A DNA stretch of 64,000 nucleotides. Origin: Leifsonia sp. C5G2. Its GTDB lineage: Bacteria; Actinomycetota; Actinomycetes; Actinomycetales; Microbacteriaceae. Position 1 is the first letter of the stretch, and the number at the start of each line of letters is the position of its first letter. The notes under the pieces were generated by a model. It ran no database searches and was not told the origin of the DNA. It saw nothing but the letters and a program-made list of their open reading frames with translations. This document shows positions 43,830-52,694 of this stretch, one piece after another. Both the position numbers and the translations under genes were made by a program. Location of the stretch: assembly GCF_013359685.1 (NCBI RefSeq), contig NZ_JABFMV010000006.1, positions 164,549 through 228,548 on the forward strand, read 5' to 3'.

Positions 43830-44727
43830 CTTCAGGCTCCCCGAGGTAGGCGGAGATCACGCGCGGGTCTTCGCGGATGACCTCCGGAGCGGCGTCGGCG
43901 ATCTTGCGACCGAACTCCAGGACGACGATGCGGTCGGTGACGCCCATGACCAGCTTCATGTCGTGTTCGATCAGCAGAACCGTGTACCCGTCGGCGCGGA
44001 TGGTGCGGATGAGCTCCATCAGCTCCTCCTTCTCCGCCGGGTTGAAGCCGGCGGCCGGCTCGTCCAGGCAGAGCACCTTCGGATCCGTGGCGAGCGCCCG
44101 CGCGATCTCCAGGCGGCGCTGGTAGCCGTACGGGAGCGACCGCGACAGGGACCCCGCGTGGTCGGCGATGCCGACGAACTCCAGCAGCGCCATCCCGCGC
44201 TCGATTGCGGACTTCTCCTCCCTGGTGTGCCGCGGCAGACGCAGCAGGGCGCCGGGCACCGAGGTGCGGTGCCGCGCGTCCAGCCCGACGACGACGTTCT
44301 CGAGCGCCGTCATCTCCCCGAACAGGCGGATGTTCTGGAACGTGCGCGAGAGCCCCATCCGAGTGATCTGGTGCTGCTTGCGGCCCTTGATGGTCGCGCC
44401 CTCCAGCAGTACGTCGCCGCTCGTCGGCTTGTAGACGCCGGTCATCGCGTTGAAGCAGGTGGTCTTGCCCGCCCCGTTCGGTCCGATCAGGCCGAGGATC
44501 TCGCCGCGCTTGATGTCGAAGGTCACGTCGTCGAGCGCCGTCAGACCGCCGAACTTGACGGTCAGGTTGCGCACCTCCACGATGTTCTCCCCGACCTCGA
44601 CCGCGATCTCGCGGTCCGGCGCTGCGGCCTCGGCGACCGTCAGGTCCACACCCGCGGCCTCCAGTTCGTCCTCGTTCGCACCAAGGACCGGCTCCTGCTC
44701 CGGAGCGGTGTTCCGTGCATCCGTCAT
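43816..44727 (-). CDS. livG: branched-chain amino acid ABC transporter, ATP-binding protein LivG
   Basis: The protein has 303 residues. An acidic N-terminal extension of about 50 residues precedes the ABC domain. Walker A is [17 protein letters not shown], the signature region [16 protein letters not shown] and Walker [15 protein letters not shown]. The YGYQ form in place of SGGQ is the usual LivG variant. The start overlaps the livM stop by 4 bp (ATGA). Confidence 0.95.
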   Translation of the reverse strand: MTDARNTAPEQEPVLGANEDELEAAGVDLTVAEAAAPDREIAVEVGENIVEVRNLTVKFGGLTALDDVTFDIKRGEILGLIGPNGAGKTTCFNAMTGVYKPTSGDVLLEGATIKGRKQHQITRMGLSRTFQNIRLFGEMTALENVVVGLDARHRTSVPGALLRLPRHTREEKSAIERGMALLEFVGIADHAGSLSRSLPYGYQRRLEIARALATDPKVLCLDEPAAGFNPAEKEELMELIRTIRADGYTVLLIEHDMKLVMGVTDRIVVLEFGRKIADAAPEVIREDPRVISAYLGEPEDDVA

Positions 44728-45971
44728 CGTGCGCCTCCCTTCGCGCCGTCACCGTCGAGTGATCCTTCGTCGAGCGCCCCGCCGCTGACCGCGGGCGTCG
44801 CGCCCGTGGCGGTCGTCGGCCGACGCTTGGCCGCATCCGTCACCAGGCGGTATGCATGCCTGCCGTATGCGAGCAGCTTCTGCCGCGCCGGGAACAGGCC
44901 CTGCGAGCGGAAGATCATGATCAGCACGAGCGCGATGCCGAAGATCAGGTACTTGTAATCCGCGATCACGGTGAACCGCAGCGGGATGTACGCCACGATG
45001 GCGCCGCCCAGCATCGCGCCGACCTTGTTGCCCGCACCGCCGAGGACGACGGCGGCGAGGAACAGGATCGAGGTCTGGACGTCGAACTTCTGGTTGTTGA
45101 CGAAGCCGACCTGACCGGCGAACAGCGCACCGGAGAGACCGCCGACGCCCGCGCCGATCGCGAACGCCCACACCTTGTACTTGAAGGTGGGGACGCCCAT
45201 GATCTCGGCCGCGTCCTCGTCCTCGCGGATGGCCACCCAGGCGCGGCCGACGCGGCTGCGCTCCAGGTTGCCGACCAGCAGCAGGATGACGATGATCACC
45301 GTGATGGTGAGCCAGTACCAGGGCACGCCGTTGGAGTTGGAGAAGATCGGAACGCCGTTCGCGTTCTCCCCCGGCGGATGGCCGACGTTCTGGAAGCCGA
45401 CCTGGCCCTTCATCGCCGGGATGATCGTGGCGAGGATGCGCACGATCTCACCGAAGCCGAGGGTCACGATCGCCAGGTAGTCGCCGCGGAGGCGGAGCGT
45501 CGGGACACCGAGGATGATGCCGAACGTCATCGTCACCGCGATGGCGACCGGGATCGTCCACAGGTACGGGATCTTGAGGAACGGCGAGTCGGGGCTGGTC
45601 AGCATCGCCGCCGTGTACGAACCCACCGCGAAGAACGCGACGTACCCGAGGTCGAGCAGGCCGGCGTAGCCGACCACGACGTTCAGGCCGATCGCGATGA
45701 GCGCGTAGACGGCCATCGAGAAGCACGCGAGTGCCCAGTCGTTGCCCGGCGCCGTGCTCAGCGGGAAGAAGTTCAGGTACGGCAGCGCGTACGCGAGCGC
45801 GACCACGATCAGCAGCCACGCCCACTGCACGGCACGAGGGAGGTTGTTCCAGCGGTCGCGGAGCTGCTGGAAGCGGCCGTTGCCGCGCTTGCCGCGGCCG
45901 GCCTCCATCGCGTCGACGGCCTGCTCTTCGCGGCCGTCGGGGAGGACCCGGGGACCTTCTGTCATGCTCAT
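44724..45971 (-). CDS. livM: branched-chain amino acid ABC transporter permease LivM
   Basis: The protein has 415 residues. ATG 45971 lies 6 bases after GGAAGGAG; a second ATG two codons on is possible. A charged N-terminal tail of about 45 residues precedes about nine membrane helices. Family motifs are [44 protein letters not shown], and [19 protein letters not shown]. An 18-residue-plus acidic tail follows TM9. It overlaps livH and livG by 4 bp at either end, so the genes are tightly coupled. Confidence 0.95.
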   Translation of the reverse strand: MSMTEGPRVLPDGREEQAVDAMEAGRGKRGNGRFQQLRDRWNNLPRAVQWAWLLIVVALAYALPYLNFFPLSTAPGNDWALACFSMAVYALIAIGLNVVVGYAGLLDLGYVAFFAVGSYTAAMLTSPDSPFLKIPYLWTIPVAIAVTMTFGIILGVPTLRLRGDYLAIVTLGFGEIVRILATIIPAMKGQVGFQNVGHPPGENANGVPIFSNSNGVPWYWLTITVIIVILLLVGNLERSRVGRAWVAIREDEDAAEIMGVPTFKYKVWAFAIGAGVGGLSGALFAGQVGFVNNQKFDVQTSILFLAAVVLGGAGNKVGAMLGGAIVAYIPLRFTVIADYKYLIFGIALVLIMIFRSQGLFPARQKLLAYGRHAYRLVTDAAKRRPTTATGATPAVSGGALDEGSLDGDGAKGGAR

Positions 45972-46975
45972 GCGCGGCTCCTTCCGAGGGAGGTGCCCAG
46001 GATGCCGCTGGGCTTGATCAGCAGCACCAGCACCAGGACGACGAAGGCGACGACGTCGGTCCACTGCGAGTCGCCGAGCAGGATCTGGCCGTAGTTGCCG
46101 ATCACGCCCAGCAGCAGGCCGCCGAGCAGGGCGCCGCGGACGTTGCCGATGCCGCCGAGGACGGCCGCGGCGAACGCCTTGACGCCGAGGATGAACCCGC
46201 CGTTGTAGATGACGCCGGAGGGAACCAGCATCACGTAGAAGAGGGCGGCGGCGCCGGCGAGGATGCCACCGGTGATGAAGGTGATCTGGATGATCCGCTC
46301 CTTGTTCACGCCCATCAGGGTCGCCGTGTCCGGGTCCTGCGCGACCGCGCGGATGCCGCGGCCCGTTCGGGTGCGGCGGATGAACCAGTCGGTCGCGATC
46401 ATGAGCAGGACGGAGGCGATCACGATGATCAGCTGCTGGCTGTTCACGATGGTGCCGAAGACGTCGAAGATCGGCTGCGGGATGAACATCGTGACCGCCG
46501 GCTCCGCGTTCGCGCCGCGGATCAGGAAGATCAGGTACTGGATCGTGAAGGACGCGCCGATCGCGGTGATCAGGAAGACCAGGCGGGGCGCGTTCCGTTT
46601 GCGCAGCGGGCGGTAGGCGACGCGTTCGAGCAGCCACGCGGTGGCTCCCGATGCGACCATGCCGACGAGGAGCGCGAGTATCAGGTCGCCGATGATCGCG
46701 ACCGGGCTGAGGTTGGGGGCGCTCGGGCCGAAGCCGAGCGTGGTGAGGGTCACGACGACGCCGTAGGCGCCGACGATGAACACTTCGGAGTGGGCGAAGT
46801 TGATGAGATTCAGCACGCCGTAGACGAGCGTGTAGCCGACGGCGATCAGACCGTAGACGGCGCCGAAGGTGAGTCCGTCGAAGGTGGCGCTCCAGAAGTT
46901 CTGGACGAGCGCGTTGACGTCGAAGTTGATCCAGGAACTGTCGAGGGCGGGATGGAGGACGAGGGTTTCGAGCAT
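45968..46975 (-). CDS. livH: branched-chain amino acid ABC transporter permease LivH
   Basis: The protein has 335 residues and about eight membrane helices. Family motifs are GLTFGAVYGLIAVGYTLVYG, INFAHSEVFIVGAYG, RTGRGIRAVAQDPDTATLMG (the coupling loop) and FILGVKAFAAAVLGGIGNVRGAL. It forms the channel with LivM. A terminator-like hairpin separates it from livK, which should lower its expression compared with the binding protein. The start is ATG 46975. Confidence 0.95.
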   Translation of the reverse strand: MLETLVLHPALDSSWINFDVNALVQNFWSATFDGLTFGAVYGLIAVGYTLVYGVLNLINFAHSEVFIVGAYGVVVTLTTLGFGPSAPNLSPVAIIGDLILALLVGMVASGATAWLLERVAYRPLRKRNAPRLVFLITAIGASFTIQYLIFLIRGANAEPAVTMFIPQPIFDVFGTIVNSQQLIIVIASVLLMIATDWFIRRTRTGRGIRAVAQDPDTATLMGVNKERIIQITFITGGILAGAAALFYVMLVPSGVIYNGGFILGVKAFAAAVLGGIGNVRGALLGGLLLGVIGNYGQILLGDSQWTDVVAFVVLVLVLLIKPSGILGTSLGRSRA

Positions 46976-47044
46976 TCGAGCATCCAGGGTTCAGTGCCGG
47001 ATCATCGTCGATCCGATCGATTTTCGAGCGTAGTCCGAAAAGAA

Positions 47045-47075
47045 GGGTGCCGCGGACCGCCGGCCCGCGGCACCC
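47045..47075 (-). terminator. partial terminator between livK and livH
   Basis: An 11-bp stem, GGGTGCCGCGG (47045-47055) and its complement (47065-47075), follows the livK stop by 15 bases. On the minus strand it is followed by TTCTTTTCGG, a good T-tract. Partial termination here would explain excess binding protein over permease. Confidence 0.8.
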
Positions 47076-47090
47076 CTCCCTGTCGGTGGA

Positions 47091-48314
47091 TCAGCCGATG
47101 GTGCCGATCGGCACGATCTTGCCGTTCTCGACCTTGTAGCCGTAGACGGCCGGGGCCTGCAGCTCACCCGTGGAGTCCCACTTGTAGTGCTTGCTCAGAC
47201 CGTCGGCGTCGTAGTCCTTCACCCAGGAGAGCAGGTCGGCGCGGGTCGTCTTGCCCTTGTCGATGCCCGCCAGGAGGACGGTGGTGGCGTCGTAGCCCTC
47301 GATCGAGTACGTGCCCGGCTCGGCATTCGCGAGCTTCTTGTAGGCCGACTCGAAGTCGGGGATGAGCTCACCCGGGATGCAGGGGCAGGTGAAGTAGGCG
47401 TTGCCCGAGGCGTCGCCGGCCAGCTTGATGAACTGGTCGTCCTTCACGCCGTCGGGGCCGACGAACGTGCCCTTGTAGCCCTTGTTGACCAGCTGCTGGT
47501 CGAACGGAGCGCCCTCGGCGTAGTAGCCCGCGTAGTAGACCGCGTCCGGCTTCGCGTTGATGATCTTGGAGATCGTCGCGGAGAAGTCCTTCTGGCCGGT
47601 GGTCACCTTGTCGGTGCCGACGAGCGCGTCGCCGAGCGCCTTCGAGGTCTGCGTGCCGAGGCCGATGCCGTAGTCGGAGTCGTCCTGGACCAGGTAGACC
47701 TTCTTGGCCTTCAGCTTGTCCGTGAGGAACTTCGCGGCGGCGGGACCCTGCACGGCGTCGTTGCCGAGGCCGCGGAAGAAGGTCTTCCACCCGTTCTGCG
47801 TCAGGCCGGGGTTGGTGGCCGACGGGGTGATGTGGACGAGGCCCTGCTGCTCGAAGATGTTGCCGGTCGCCTTGGACTCGCCCGAGAACGGAAGGCCGAC
47901 GACGCCGACGATGTCGGTCTCGTTGACCGCCTGGGTCACGGGACCGGTCGCCTTGTTCGGGTCGCCCTCGGTGTCGAACTTCTTGAAGCCGACCTGGCAG
48001 CCCTTGTTGGCCTCGTTGTGCTGGTTGATCGCCAGCTGGATGCCGTTGTAGATGTTGATTCCGAGCTGGGCGTTCGGGCCCGTCTCGGCACCCACGTAGC
48101 CGATGGTCAGGCCGGCAGGACAGGTGGCCTTTCCGTCGCCGGCGGGGAGGACCGCGTCCTTCGGGACATCGACCGACGTGATGGCCGGGATGTCCACCTT
48201 GGACGAGCCCCCGTTGCTGGATCCTCCCGTGGACGGCTGGTTGGCGCATCCGGCGAGGAACAGTGCGACTGACGCTGCAACAGCCGCACCGATGATGACT
48301 TTCTTCCGTAGCAT
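47091..48314 (-). CDS. livK: branched-chain amino acid ABC transporter substrate-binding lipoprotein LivK
   Basis: The protein has 407 residues. The signal peptide ends in LFLAGC (Cys about 23), followed by a Ser/Gly-rich linker. The type 1 periplasmic-binding fold shows TIGYVGAETGPNAQLG, DIVGVVGLPFSGESKA, FFRGLGNDAVQGPAAAKFL and YLVQDDSDYGIGLG. The ligand may be Leu/Ile/Val or a related amino acid; specificity cannot be read. The start is ATG 48314. Confidence 0.94.
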   Translation of the reverse strand: MLRKKVIIGAAVAASVALFLAGCANQPSTGGSSNGGSSKVDIPAITSVDVPKDAVLPAGDGKATCPAGLTIGYVGAETGPNAQLGINIYNGIQLAINQHNEANKGCQVGFKKFDTEGDPNKATGPVTQAVNETDIVGVVGLPFSGESKATGNIFEQQGLVHITPSATNPGLTQNGWKTFFRGLGNDAVQGPAAAKFLTDKLKAKKVYLVQDDSDYGIGLGTQTSKALGDALVGTDKVTTGQKDFSATISKIINAKPDAVYYAGYYAEGAPFDQQLVNKGYKGTFVGPDGVKDDQFIKLAGDASGNAYFTCPCIPGELIPDFESAYKKLANAEPGTYSIEGYDATTVLLAGIDKGKTTRADLLSWVKDYDADGLSKHYKWDSTGELQAPAVYGYKVENGKIVPIGTIG

Positions 48315-48386
48315 CTCTTGCCTCTCGACGTTATTGCGTCACGAACTCGCCGTTTTCGCCGGTTCGTGCCACGAATATGTGTGCTG

Positions 48387-48414
48387 AGAATACAGGGCTC
48401 GCAACGATTTGCAA
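48387..48414 (-). promoter_or_regulatory. putative promoter of liv operon
   Basis: On the minus strand TTGCAA (48409-48414) and TATTCT (48387-48392) lie 16 bases apart, about 75 bases upstream of livK. It is the best housekeeping-type promoter in this 217-bp divergent gap. Confidence 0.4.
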
Positions 48415-48531
48415 CCAACATCGGAACGCAGATTTACACGATCGAAACCAAACGGTGAAGGCGGGTTCACACGCCATCCGCCCCTGGATAGGCTGATTGC
48501 CTCGCGACCGGCCCGAGGAGGTGTACGCGCG

Positions 48532-49593
48532 ATGCGTGTGACGCGGCTGCTCATCCCCGAGGCCGTCGGCACGCCCGGAGCGGCCGCCTTCGAAGAACTC
48601 GTCGGCGTGCTGAACGGCATCGTCGTCGACCTCTGGGGCGACGACGACTTCGTCGAGACCGCGGAGCAGGCGCTCGCCGCGCATCGGGAGCAGGAGTACA
48701 CCGAGCGCATTGTCTTCGTGGCCGTCGAGGACGGCGCGATCGTGGGCCGCGTCGAGGCGATCTTCCCGCTGGAGCCGGACTCGGAGACCGTTTCGCTGCT
48801 GGTCGACGTCGTGCCGGCCCTCCGCGGCCGCGGGATCGGGTCGGCGCTGCTGGCGAAGGGCGAGGAGCTGGCGGCCGACGGCGGCAGACGGGTGATCTCG
48901 ACGTACACCGAGCACCCGATGCGCACACTCGAGCCCACCGACCGCCTCGTCCGGGCGCAGGCGGGGACCGCCGGGCTGCCGCGCGAGTCGCACGACGTGC
49001 GGTTCGCCCTGCGCCACGGCTACACGCTCGGCCAGATCGAGCGGTCGAGCGAACTGCAGCTGCCGCTCCCCCGCGAGCGGGAGCACGGGCTGACAATGAC
49101 GCTCGACGGCTACCGGCTCGTTTCGTGGTGGGGCGCCGCGCCGGACGATCTGCTGGACCAGTTCGCCGCGATGAAGTCACGGATGTCGACCGACATCCCG
49201 CAGACCGGCATCGCGGTCGACCCGGAGGACTGGGACGGCGAACGCGTGCGGTCGCAGGAACGCACCCTGGTCGCGCGCGGCGAGCCGCTCCTGGTGACCG
49301 CTGCCGTGCATGAGGCGTCCGGGGAGATCGCCGCCTACACGGAGCTCGCGGTCCCCGCCGACGGCACGAAGGCGGAGCAGTACGACACCCTCGTCGCCCG
49401 GGCCCACCGCGGCCACCGGCTCGGGACCGCGGTCAAGCTGCGCAACATCCAGGAGCTGGGGCGGCGCGCGCCGCACATCCGCCGCATCCTCACCTGGAAC
49501 GCCGACGAGAACGACCCCATGCTGGCGATCAACCGCGCGTTCGGCTTCCGCCCGCACGCGCTGACCGGCCACTGGCAGAAGACCCTCGACTGA
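48532..49593 (+). CDS. GNAT acetyltransferase with two GNAT domains
   Basis: The protein has 353 residues. The N-terminal GNAT domain (about 1-170) carries the acetyl-CoA loop VVPALRGRGIGSALLAKGEEL. The C-terminal domain (about 185-353) has RAHRGHRLGTAVKLRNIQEL and ends IRRILTWNADENDPMLAINR ... with a typical GNAT terminal strand. Tandem-GNAT proteins of this type resemble the mycothiol-synthase/Eis-like layout, but the substrate is unknown. The start is ATG 48532. A decayed copy of its last ~120 bp lies 1.27 kb downstream (50756-50877). Confidence 0.88.
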   Translation: MRVTRLLIPEAVGTPGAAAFEELVGVLNGIVVDLWGDDDFVETAEQALAAHREQEYTERIVFVAVEDGAIVGRVEAIFPLEPDSETVSLLVDVVPALRGRGIGSALLAKGEELAADGGRRVISTYTEHPMRTLEPTDRLVRAQAGTAGLPRESHDVRFALRHGYTLGQIERSSELQLPLPREREHGLTMTLDGYRLVSWWGAAPDDLLDQFAAMKSRMSTDIPQTGIAVDPEDWDGERVRSQERTLVARGEPLLVTAAVHEASGEIAAYTELAVPADGTKAEQYDTLVARAHRGHRLGTAVKLRNIQELGRRAPHIRRILTWNADENDPMLAINRAFGFRPHALTGHWQKTLD

Positions 49594-49627
49594 CCCCGCG
49601 CGCGGTCTCACACGGCTAACAGTATGT

Positions 49628-49640
49628 TGGTTCAGAACCA
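49628..49640. promoter_or_regulatory. short palindrome upstream of the HEPN-like gene
   Basis: TGGTTCAGAACCA is symmetric around its central base and lies 30 bases before the start codon at 49671. It could be an operator; nothing else supports this. Confidence 0.25.
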
Positions 49641-49670
49641 CGATCGTCCGGCGACGAACCTAGAGGTGAC

Positions 49671-50501
49671 ATGCCTGTTGTTGCATACCGAGAGTATCGG
49701 GCGTACGAGCGTCAACGAATCGAGACGAACAACGCGATGATGGGCCTCTTGGCCGGCTCAAAGTTGGCGTCGCAGTTGCTGGTGCTGACAGACGGGGCCT
49801 CACGGCCGCTGAGCGAAATCTTCCCGAGCATCGAGCACATCGAGCGATTCAACCTCCGCAGCGACCTCGCACGGAGCGTCCTCGACGATGCGGAAGACCT
49901 TCTCGGGATCTTGCCTGTTCCACAGGTGCTCGCGCTTCACGAGCACCTGTTTCGCTCAATGCTTGAAGTGGCAGCGCCTGGCAACAGCAGACTGCTCGAC
50001 AATTTGGGAACAAGTAACATCCACGAAAGGTTCGCCGAGACCGTTTCGGCGGTGTTCCCCTCCGAGGCATTGGAGCTATTCCATTACCTGCGTGTGGCCA
50101 GGAACTCCCACATCCACACCGGAGGTTTCACGACGAAGTCGCTTGCCACTCGTTCGGCTGGACTATCGCGAGATGCGGAAGCTCTATGGAACACGGTCGC
50201 CGGAAGTCCGCTACGCCGCTACCAGGTAGGCGACCGAGTGCGTATCGGCATCAGCGAGTTGACTGGCGCTCTTGCACTTACGAAAAGGCTGGCAGAAGTC
50301 GCCAACGTCGGACTCCAGGGTTTCCTGTCCAGGGATCAGTGGGCTGACTTACTGGTCGAAGACTGGGCGTCCGAGGTGCGACAAGGCGACATAACCCAGA
50401 AGCTTCGCAGCCTTAAGGGGTTTGCGAAGATGCACGGCTATCGGGAACTCAGTTTGACACAGGAGGTTCTACGATCCGCCCTCGAACGACACCTGGCATA
50501 G
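49671..50501 (+). CDS. HEPN-like protein of unknown function (accessory region)
   Basis: The protein has 276 residues, mostly helical, with no membrane or signal segment. ATG 49671 follows AGAGGTGAC. Residues 138-149 (FHYLRVARNSHIH) hold an R-N-x3-H arrangement (R144 to H149) that fits the Rx4-6H catalytic motif of HEPN ribonucleases, in a helix as required. N-terminal motifs such as REYRAYERQRIETNN were not recognised. Codon use is visibly less G+C-biased than in flanking genes, a sign of transfer. It lies just after the acetyltransferase and before tRNA-like relics. Alternatives: an unrelated helical protein; the HEPN call rests on one motif. Confidence 0.6.
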   Translation: MPVVAYREYRAYERQRIETNNAMMGLLAGSKLASQLLVLTDGASRPLSEIFPSIEHIERFNLRSDLARSVLDDAEDLLGILPVPQVLALHEHLFRSMLEVAAPGNSRLLDNLGTSNIHERFAETVSAVFPSEALELFHYLRVARNSHIHTGGFTTKSLATRSAGLSRDAEALWNTVAGSPLRRYQVGDRVRIGISELTGALALTKRLAEVANVGLQGFLSRDQWADLLVEDWASEVRQGDITQKLRSLKGFAKMHGYRELSLTQEVLRSALERHLA

Positions 50502-50517
50502 CCCAAGAAAAGAGGGC

Positions 50518-50571
50518 GCTCTTCCAGTTGAGCTACATCTCGACGATGGAGACGCCAGGCCTCGAACCTGA
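50518..50571 (-). pseudogene. two abutting tRNA-like fragments
   Basis: Read on the minus strand, 50571-50547 is a complete T-arm (TCAGG TTCGAGG CCTGG, 5 pairs) followed by CGTCTCC and A, like a 3' acceptor and discriminator base. Four bases later, 50542-50518 begins CGAGATG-TA-GCTC AACTGGAA GAGC: a 7-base 5' acceptor, T8-A9 and a perfect D-arm. The first lacks a matching 5' half and the second loses its 3' half at the end of the HEPN-like gene. The spacing resembles a tRNA array of the kind found in actinophages. Confidence 0.4.
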
Positions 50572-50672
50572 ATCACCCTGCTCTGTGAATGCCTTGGCCT
50601 TGAACCAAGCGGGGACTGATCCCGAGCACTCTAATCAACAGACTCTATTCGCTCGCGCGTGACTGACGCAAC

Positions 50673-50755
50673 GCCAGGGGACAGCAGGCTCGAACCCAGC
50701 GCAGATCTTCGTACCCTGGGCGTGACTAATATGCCCACCAGCGGGCTACCAGACC
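50673..50755 (-). pseudogene. weak third tRNA-like relic
   Basis: On the minus strand GGTCTGG-TA-GCCC GCTGGT GGGC (50755-50733) mimics a 5' acceptor, T8-A9 and a D-arm. About 35 bases later GGGTTCGAGCC (50697-50687) is T-loop-like. The acceptor ends do not pair and no clear anticodon arm is seen. Confidence 0.25.
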
Positions 50756-50877
50756 TCCGTCATCACCCGGAACGCGGACGAGAACGGCCCCATGCAGGCG
50801 ATCAACCGTGCGTTCCGCTATCGCCACACGCGCTGACCGCCCACTGACAGAACACCCTCGACTGTCCCCCGCGCTGT
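50756..50877 (+). pseudogene. decayed duplicate of the GNAT acetyltransferase 3' end
   Basis: About 115 bases align with 49486-49607, the end of the acetyltransferase gene and its downstream flank. Shared stretches include GACGAGAACG, GGCGATCAACCG, ACGCGCTGACCG and ACCCTCGACTG. There are roughly 15 substitutions and at least one single-base deletion that breaks the frame after the CGCCAC stretch. No 5' part of the gene is present. The two copies are in direct orientation and bracket the HEPN-like gene. Confidence 0.85.
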
Positions 50878-51050
50878 CTACGGGTCTGTGCCGAAACAGA
50901 CCGGTTGAATCTGGCTAAGCCAGGAAACTACTAGCGGCGGGTACAAGGGTGCACGGGCATCTGGTATGGCGAGGTTTTGCGTACGTAATGCCAGCCTAGG
51001 GCGACTAATCGCCCCCGAACGTGTCACAAGTCGAACGGAGCCAGCTCTCG

Positions 51051-52694
51051 ATGGGCGTGATATCAAAAGTCATGGTTGAAATTACCTCGACAAAACGCAC
51101 CACTCTTTACAGGATGCTCGAGGGATGCACTCTTGAAACGGCCCTCACGCAGGCTCGGAGAGAATCTGACGATGACTTCTCGGTCACGGACCTGCTAATA
51201 GAAGATCGGCCGGCACGCCTCGTTGCCGGAACCATAACAACGAGAGCGAAATGGGCGACTGATCTAAAGCTCCTAACGGGCCAATCGGTATCGCTAAACA
51301 ACAGCTCGCCAGGCGCGGCGCTTTTGATCCAAGAGGCGAGCGATGTCATATGGGCGATTACGTGGGGTACTGGGTTTCACTTCCTTGACACCGAGCAGAT
51401 CGACTTTGGGTTTGGATCAGGCATTGTCGCTCGTTCTGCCCTTCCGACGGAGGTTAAGTCTCTTACCAAAACGATTCTCGATCATCGCGCAAGGGTCGAC
51501 CGCAGCTCGATGCCGAATGGAAGTACTATTCGAGATCTCGGGGTAGATGGCTATGGCGAGGTCGTCAGCAGGATCGAGGCCAAGGCCCAGATTCCAAATC
51601 TTGCCGTCGGCGACAAGGTGATTCAGCTTCGCGCGGCCGATTCGTTGAACGTACCTCTGGCCAAGTCCCCTGCCAAGCTCATCGAAGACTTGAAGGTACT
51701 TGAGAAGCTGTCACACGGTGCCGTGATTTCTGGGCTCGAGAGTCTCGAACAGCTTGTCGCCCTCAAGCCCCAGGACAGCCGAGTTCCGGCGCTCGACCAA
51801 AGACTCGTGGATGCGCTCAAATCTGGACACGCCCACCGTCTCGGCATCGCATGGCCACATGAACGGCTCGACGCGTACGCACCCGTCATGAGCGTTAAGG
51901 TCACGGGCTTCGGCGATCGGAAGCGACGCGTGTCGGAACTCGCGCCGGATATAGCCGATGTGATCGACTGGTTTCGAGCGGTTCCGCGCGAAGCTGTACT
52001 TGATCGCCTCAAGTCGGTGCGAGTCGAGCTACACAGTGAAGCCGAGCCGCAAGAGACCTCGCTCTCCGCTTCCGCTGTCCCCCTTCGCCGGTGGCTCGCT
52101 TTTGAAGTCGAGGAGGGCAACCGACGGTTCTGCCTACACGATGGCAGGTGGTATCGGATGGATGACAAGTATCTGGCACGCATTGACGAGCGCGTCGCAG
52201 AGATCCTCGAAGAACCCGCATCGCTAGTTCTACCGCCTTGGGGAACCGAAAGTGAGGAGCAATATAACAAGGCCGCAGCACAAGCGGTGTCCGGTTTCTC
52301 CTTGGACCGAAAGTTGATCAGCACTCCGCTTCACTCACGTGGCGGCATCGAACCGTGCGACGTGTTCGTCGCGCCAGGAGTCCTTGTCCATGTCAAACGG
52401 GGCCGAAGCTCCGCTGATCTGAGCCACCTTCTTGCGCAAGGGCTTGTCTCGACTGACGCTCTCGCCCGAGACGAAAACGCGCGCGCTGCATGGAGAAAGA
52501 GGATCACCGAGGAAAGCGGCGGTCAGGTCAAAGACGCACGAATTGAGGAAGTAGTCCTCGCGATCGGCAGCGAGCGTCCCGTGACCGTGGACACCATGTT
52601 CACGTTCACTAAAGTGAACCTCGTGAAGCAGTTCGACGCGCTTCGATATCTGGGTGTACAAGTCCATGTGATCCGGATCGAACCTCCCCGGTAG
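51051..52694 (+). CDS. DUF6119 / TIGR04141 sporadically distributed protein
   Basis: The protein has 547 residues. ATG 51051 is preferred (GGAG upstream); GTG 51021 and ATG 51072 are alternatives. The family pattern is recognisable from memory: an N-terminal TTLYRMLEG segment, WAITWGTGFHFLDTEQIDFGFG (given as its parts GTGFHFL and IDFGFGSG), VDRSSMPNGSTIRDLGVDGYG, and a C-terminal block LDRKLISTPLHSRGGIEPCD, VLVHVKRGRSSADLSHLLAQG and ENARAAWRKRI. The function is unknown; the family is known for patchy distribution. Lower G+C than neighbours and the isolated plus-strand position suggest transfer. It converges with mutM. Confidence 0.72.
   Translation: MGVISKVMVEITSTKRTTLYRMLEGCTLETALTQARRESDDDFSVTDLLIEDRPARLVAGTITTRAKWATDLKLLTGQSVSLNNSSPGAALLIQEASDVIWAITWGTGFHFLDTEQIDFGFGSGIVARSALPTEVKSLTKTILDHRARVDRSSMPNGSTIRDLGVDGYGEVVSRIEAKAQIPNLAVGDKVIQLRAADSLNVPLAKSPAKLIEDLKVLEKLSHGAVISGLESLEQLVALKPQDSRVPALDQRLVDALKSGHAHRLGIAWPHERLDAYAPVMSVKVTGFGDRKRRVSELAPDIADVIDWFRAVPREAVLDRLKSVRVELHSEAEPQETSLSASAVPLRRWLAFEVEEGNRRFCLHDGRWYRMDDKYLARIDERVAEILEEPASLVLPPWGTESEEQYNKAAAQAVSGFSLDRKLISTPLHSRGGIEPCDVFVAPGVLVHVKRGRSSADLSHLLAQGLVSTDALARDENARAAWRKRITEESGGQVKDARIEEVVLAIGSERPVTVDTMFTFTKVNLVKQFDALRYLGVQVHVIRIEPPR

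Larger units (their letters stand above)
50502..51050. other. non-coding stretch with tRNA-like and gene relics
   Basis: No credible protein gene lies in these 549 bases. From left to right they hold two adjacent minus-strand tRNA-like fragments (50518-50571), a third weaker one (50673-50755), a decayed copy of the acetyltransferase 3' end (50756-50877), and a 170-base AT-richer leader for the next gene. A small perfect hairpin, GGGCGA/TCGCCC (50999-51014), stands just before that gene. Confidence 0.6.

Noticed and set aside
50547..50571. A functional tRNA gene on the minus strand
   Set aside because: The T-arm and 3' acceptor are good, but no 5' acceptor that pairs with CGTCTCC and no proper anticodon arm can be found in the preceding ~75 bases.
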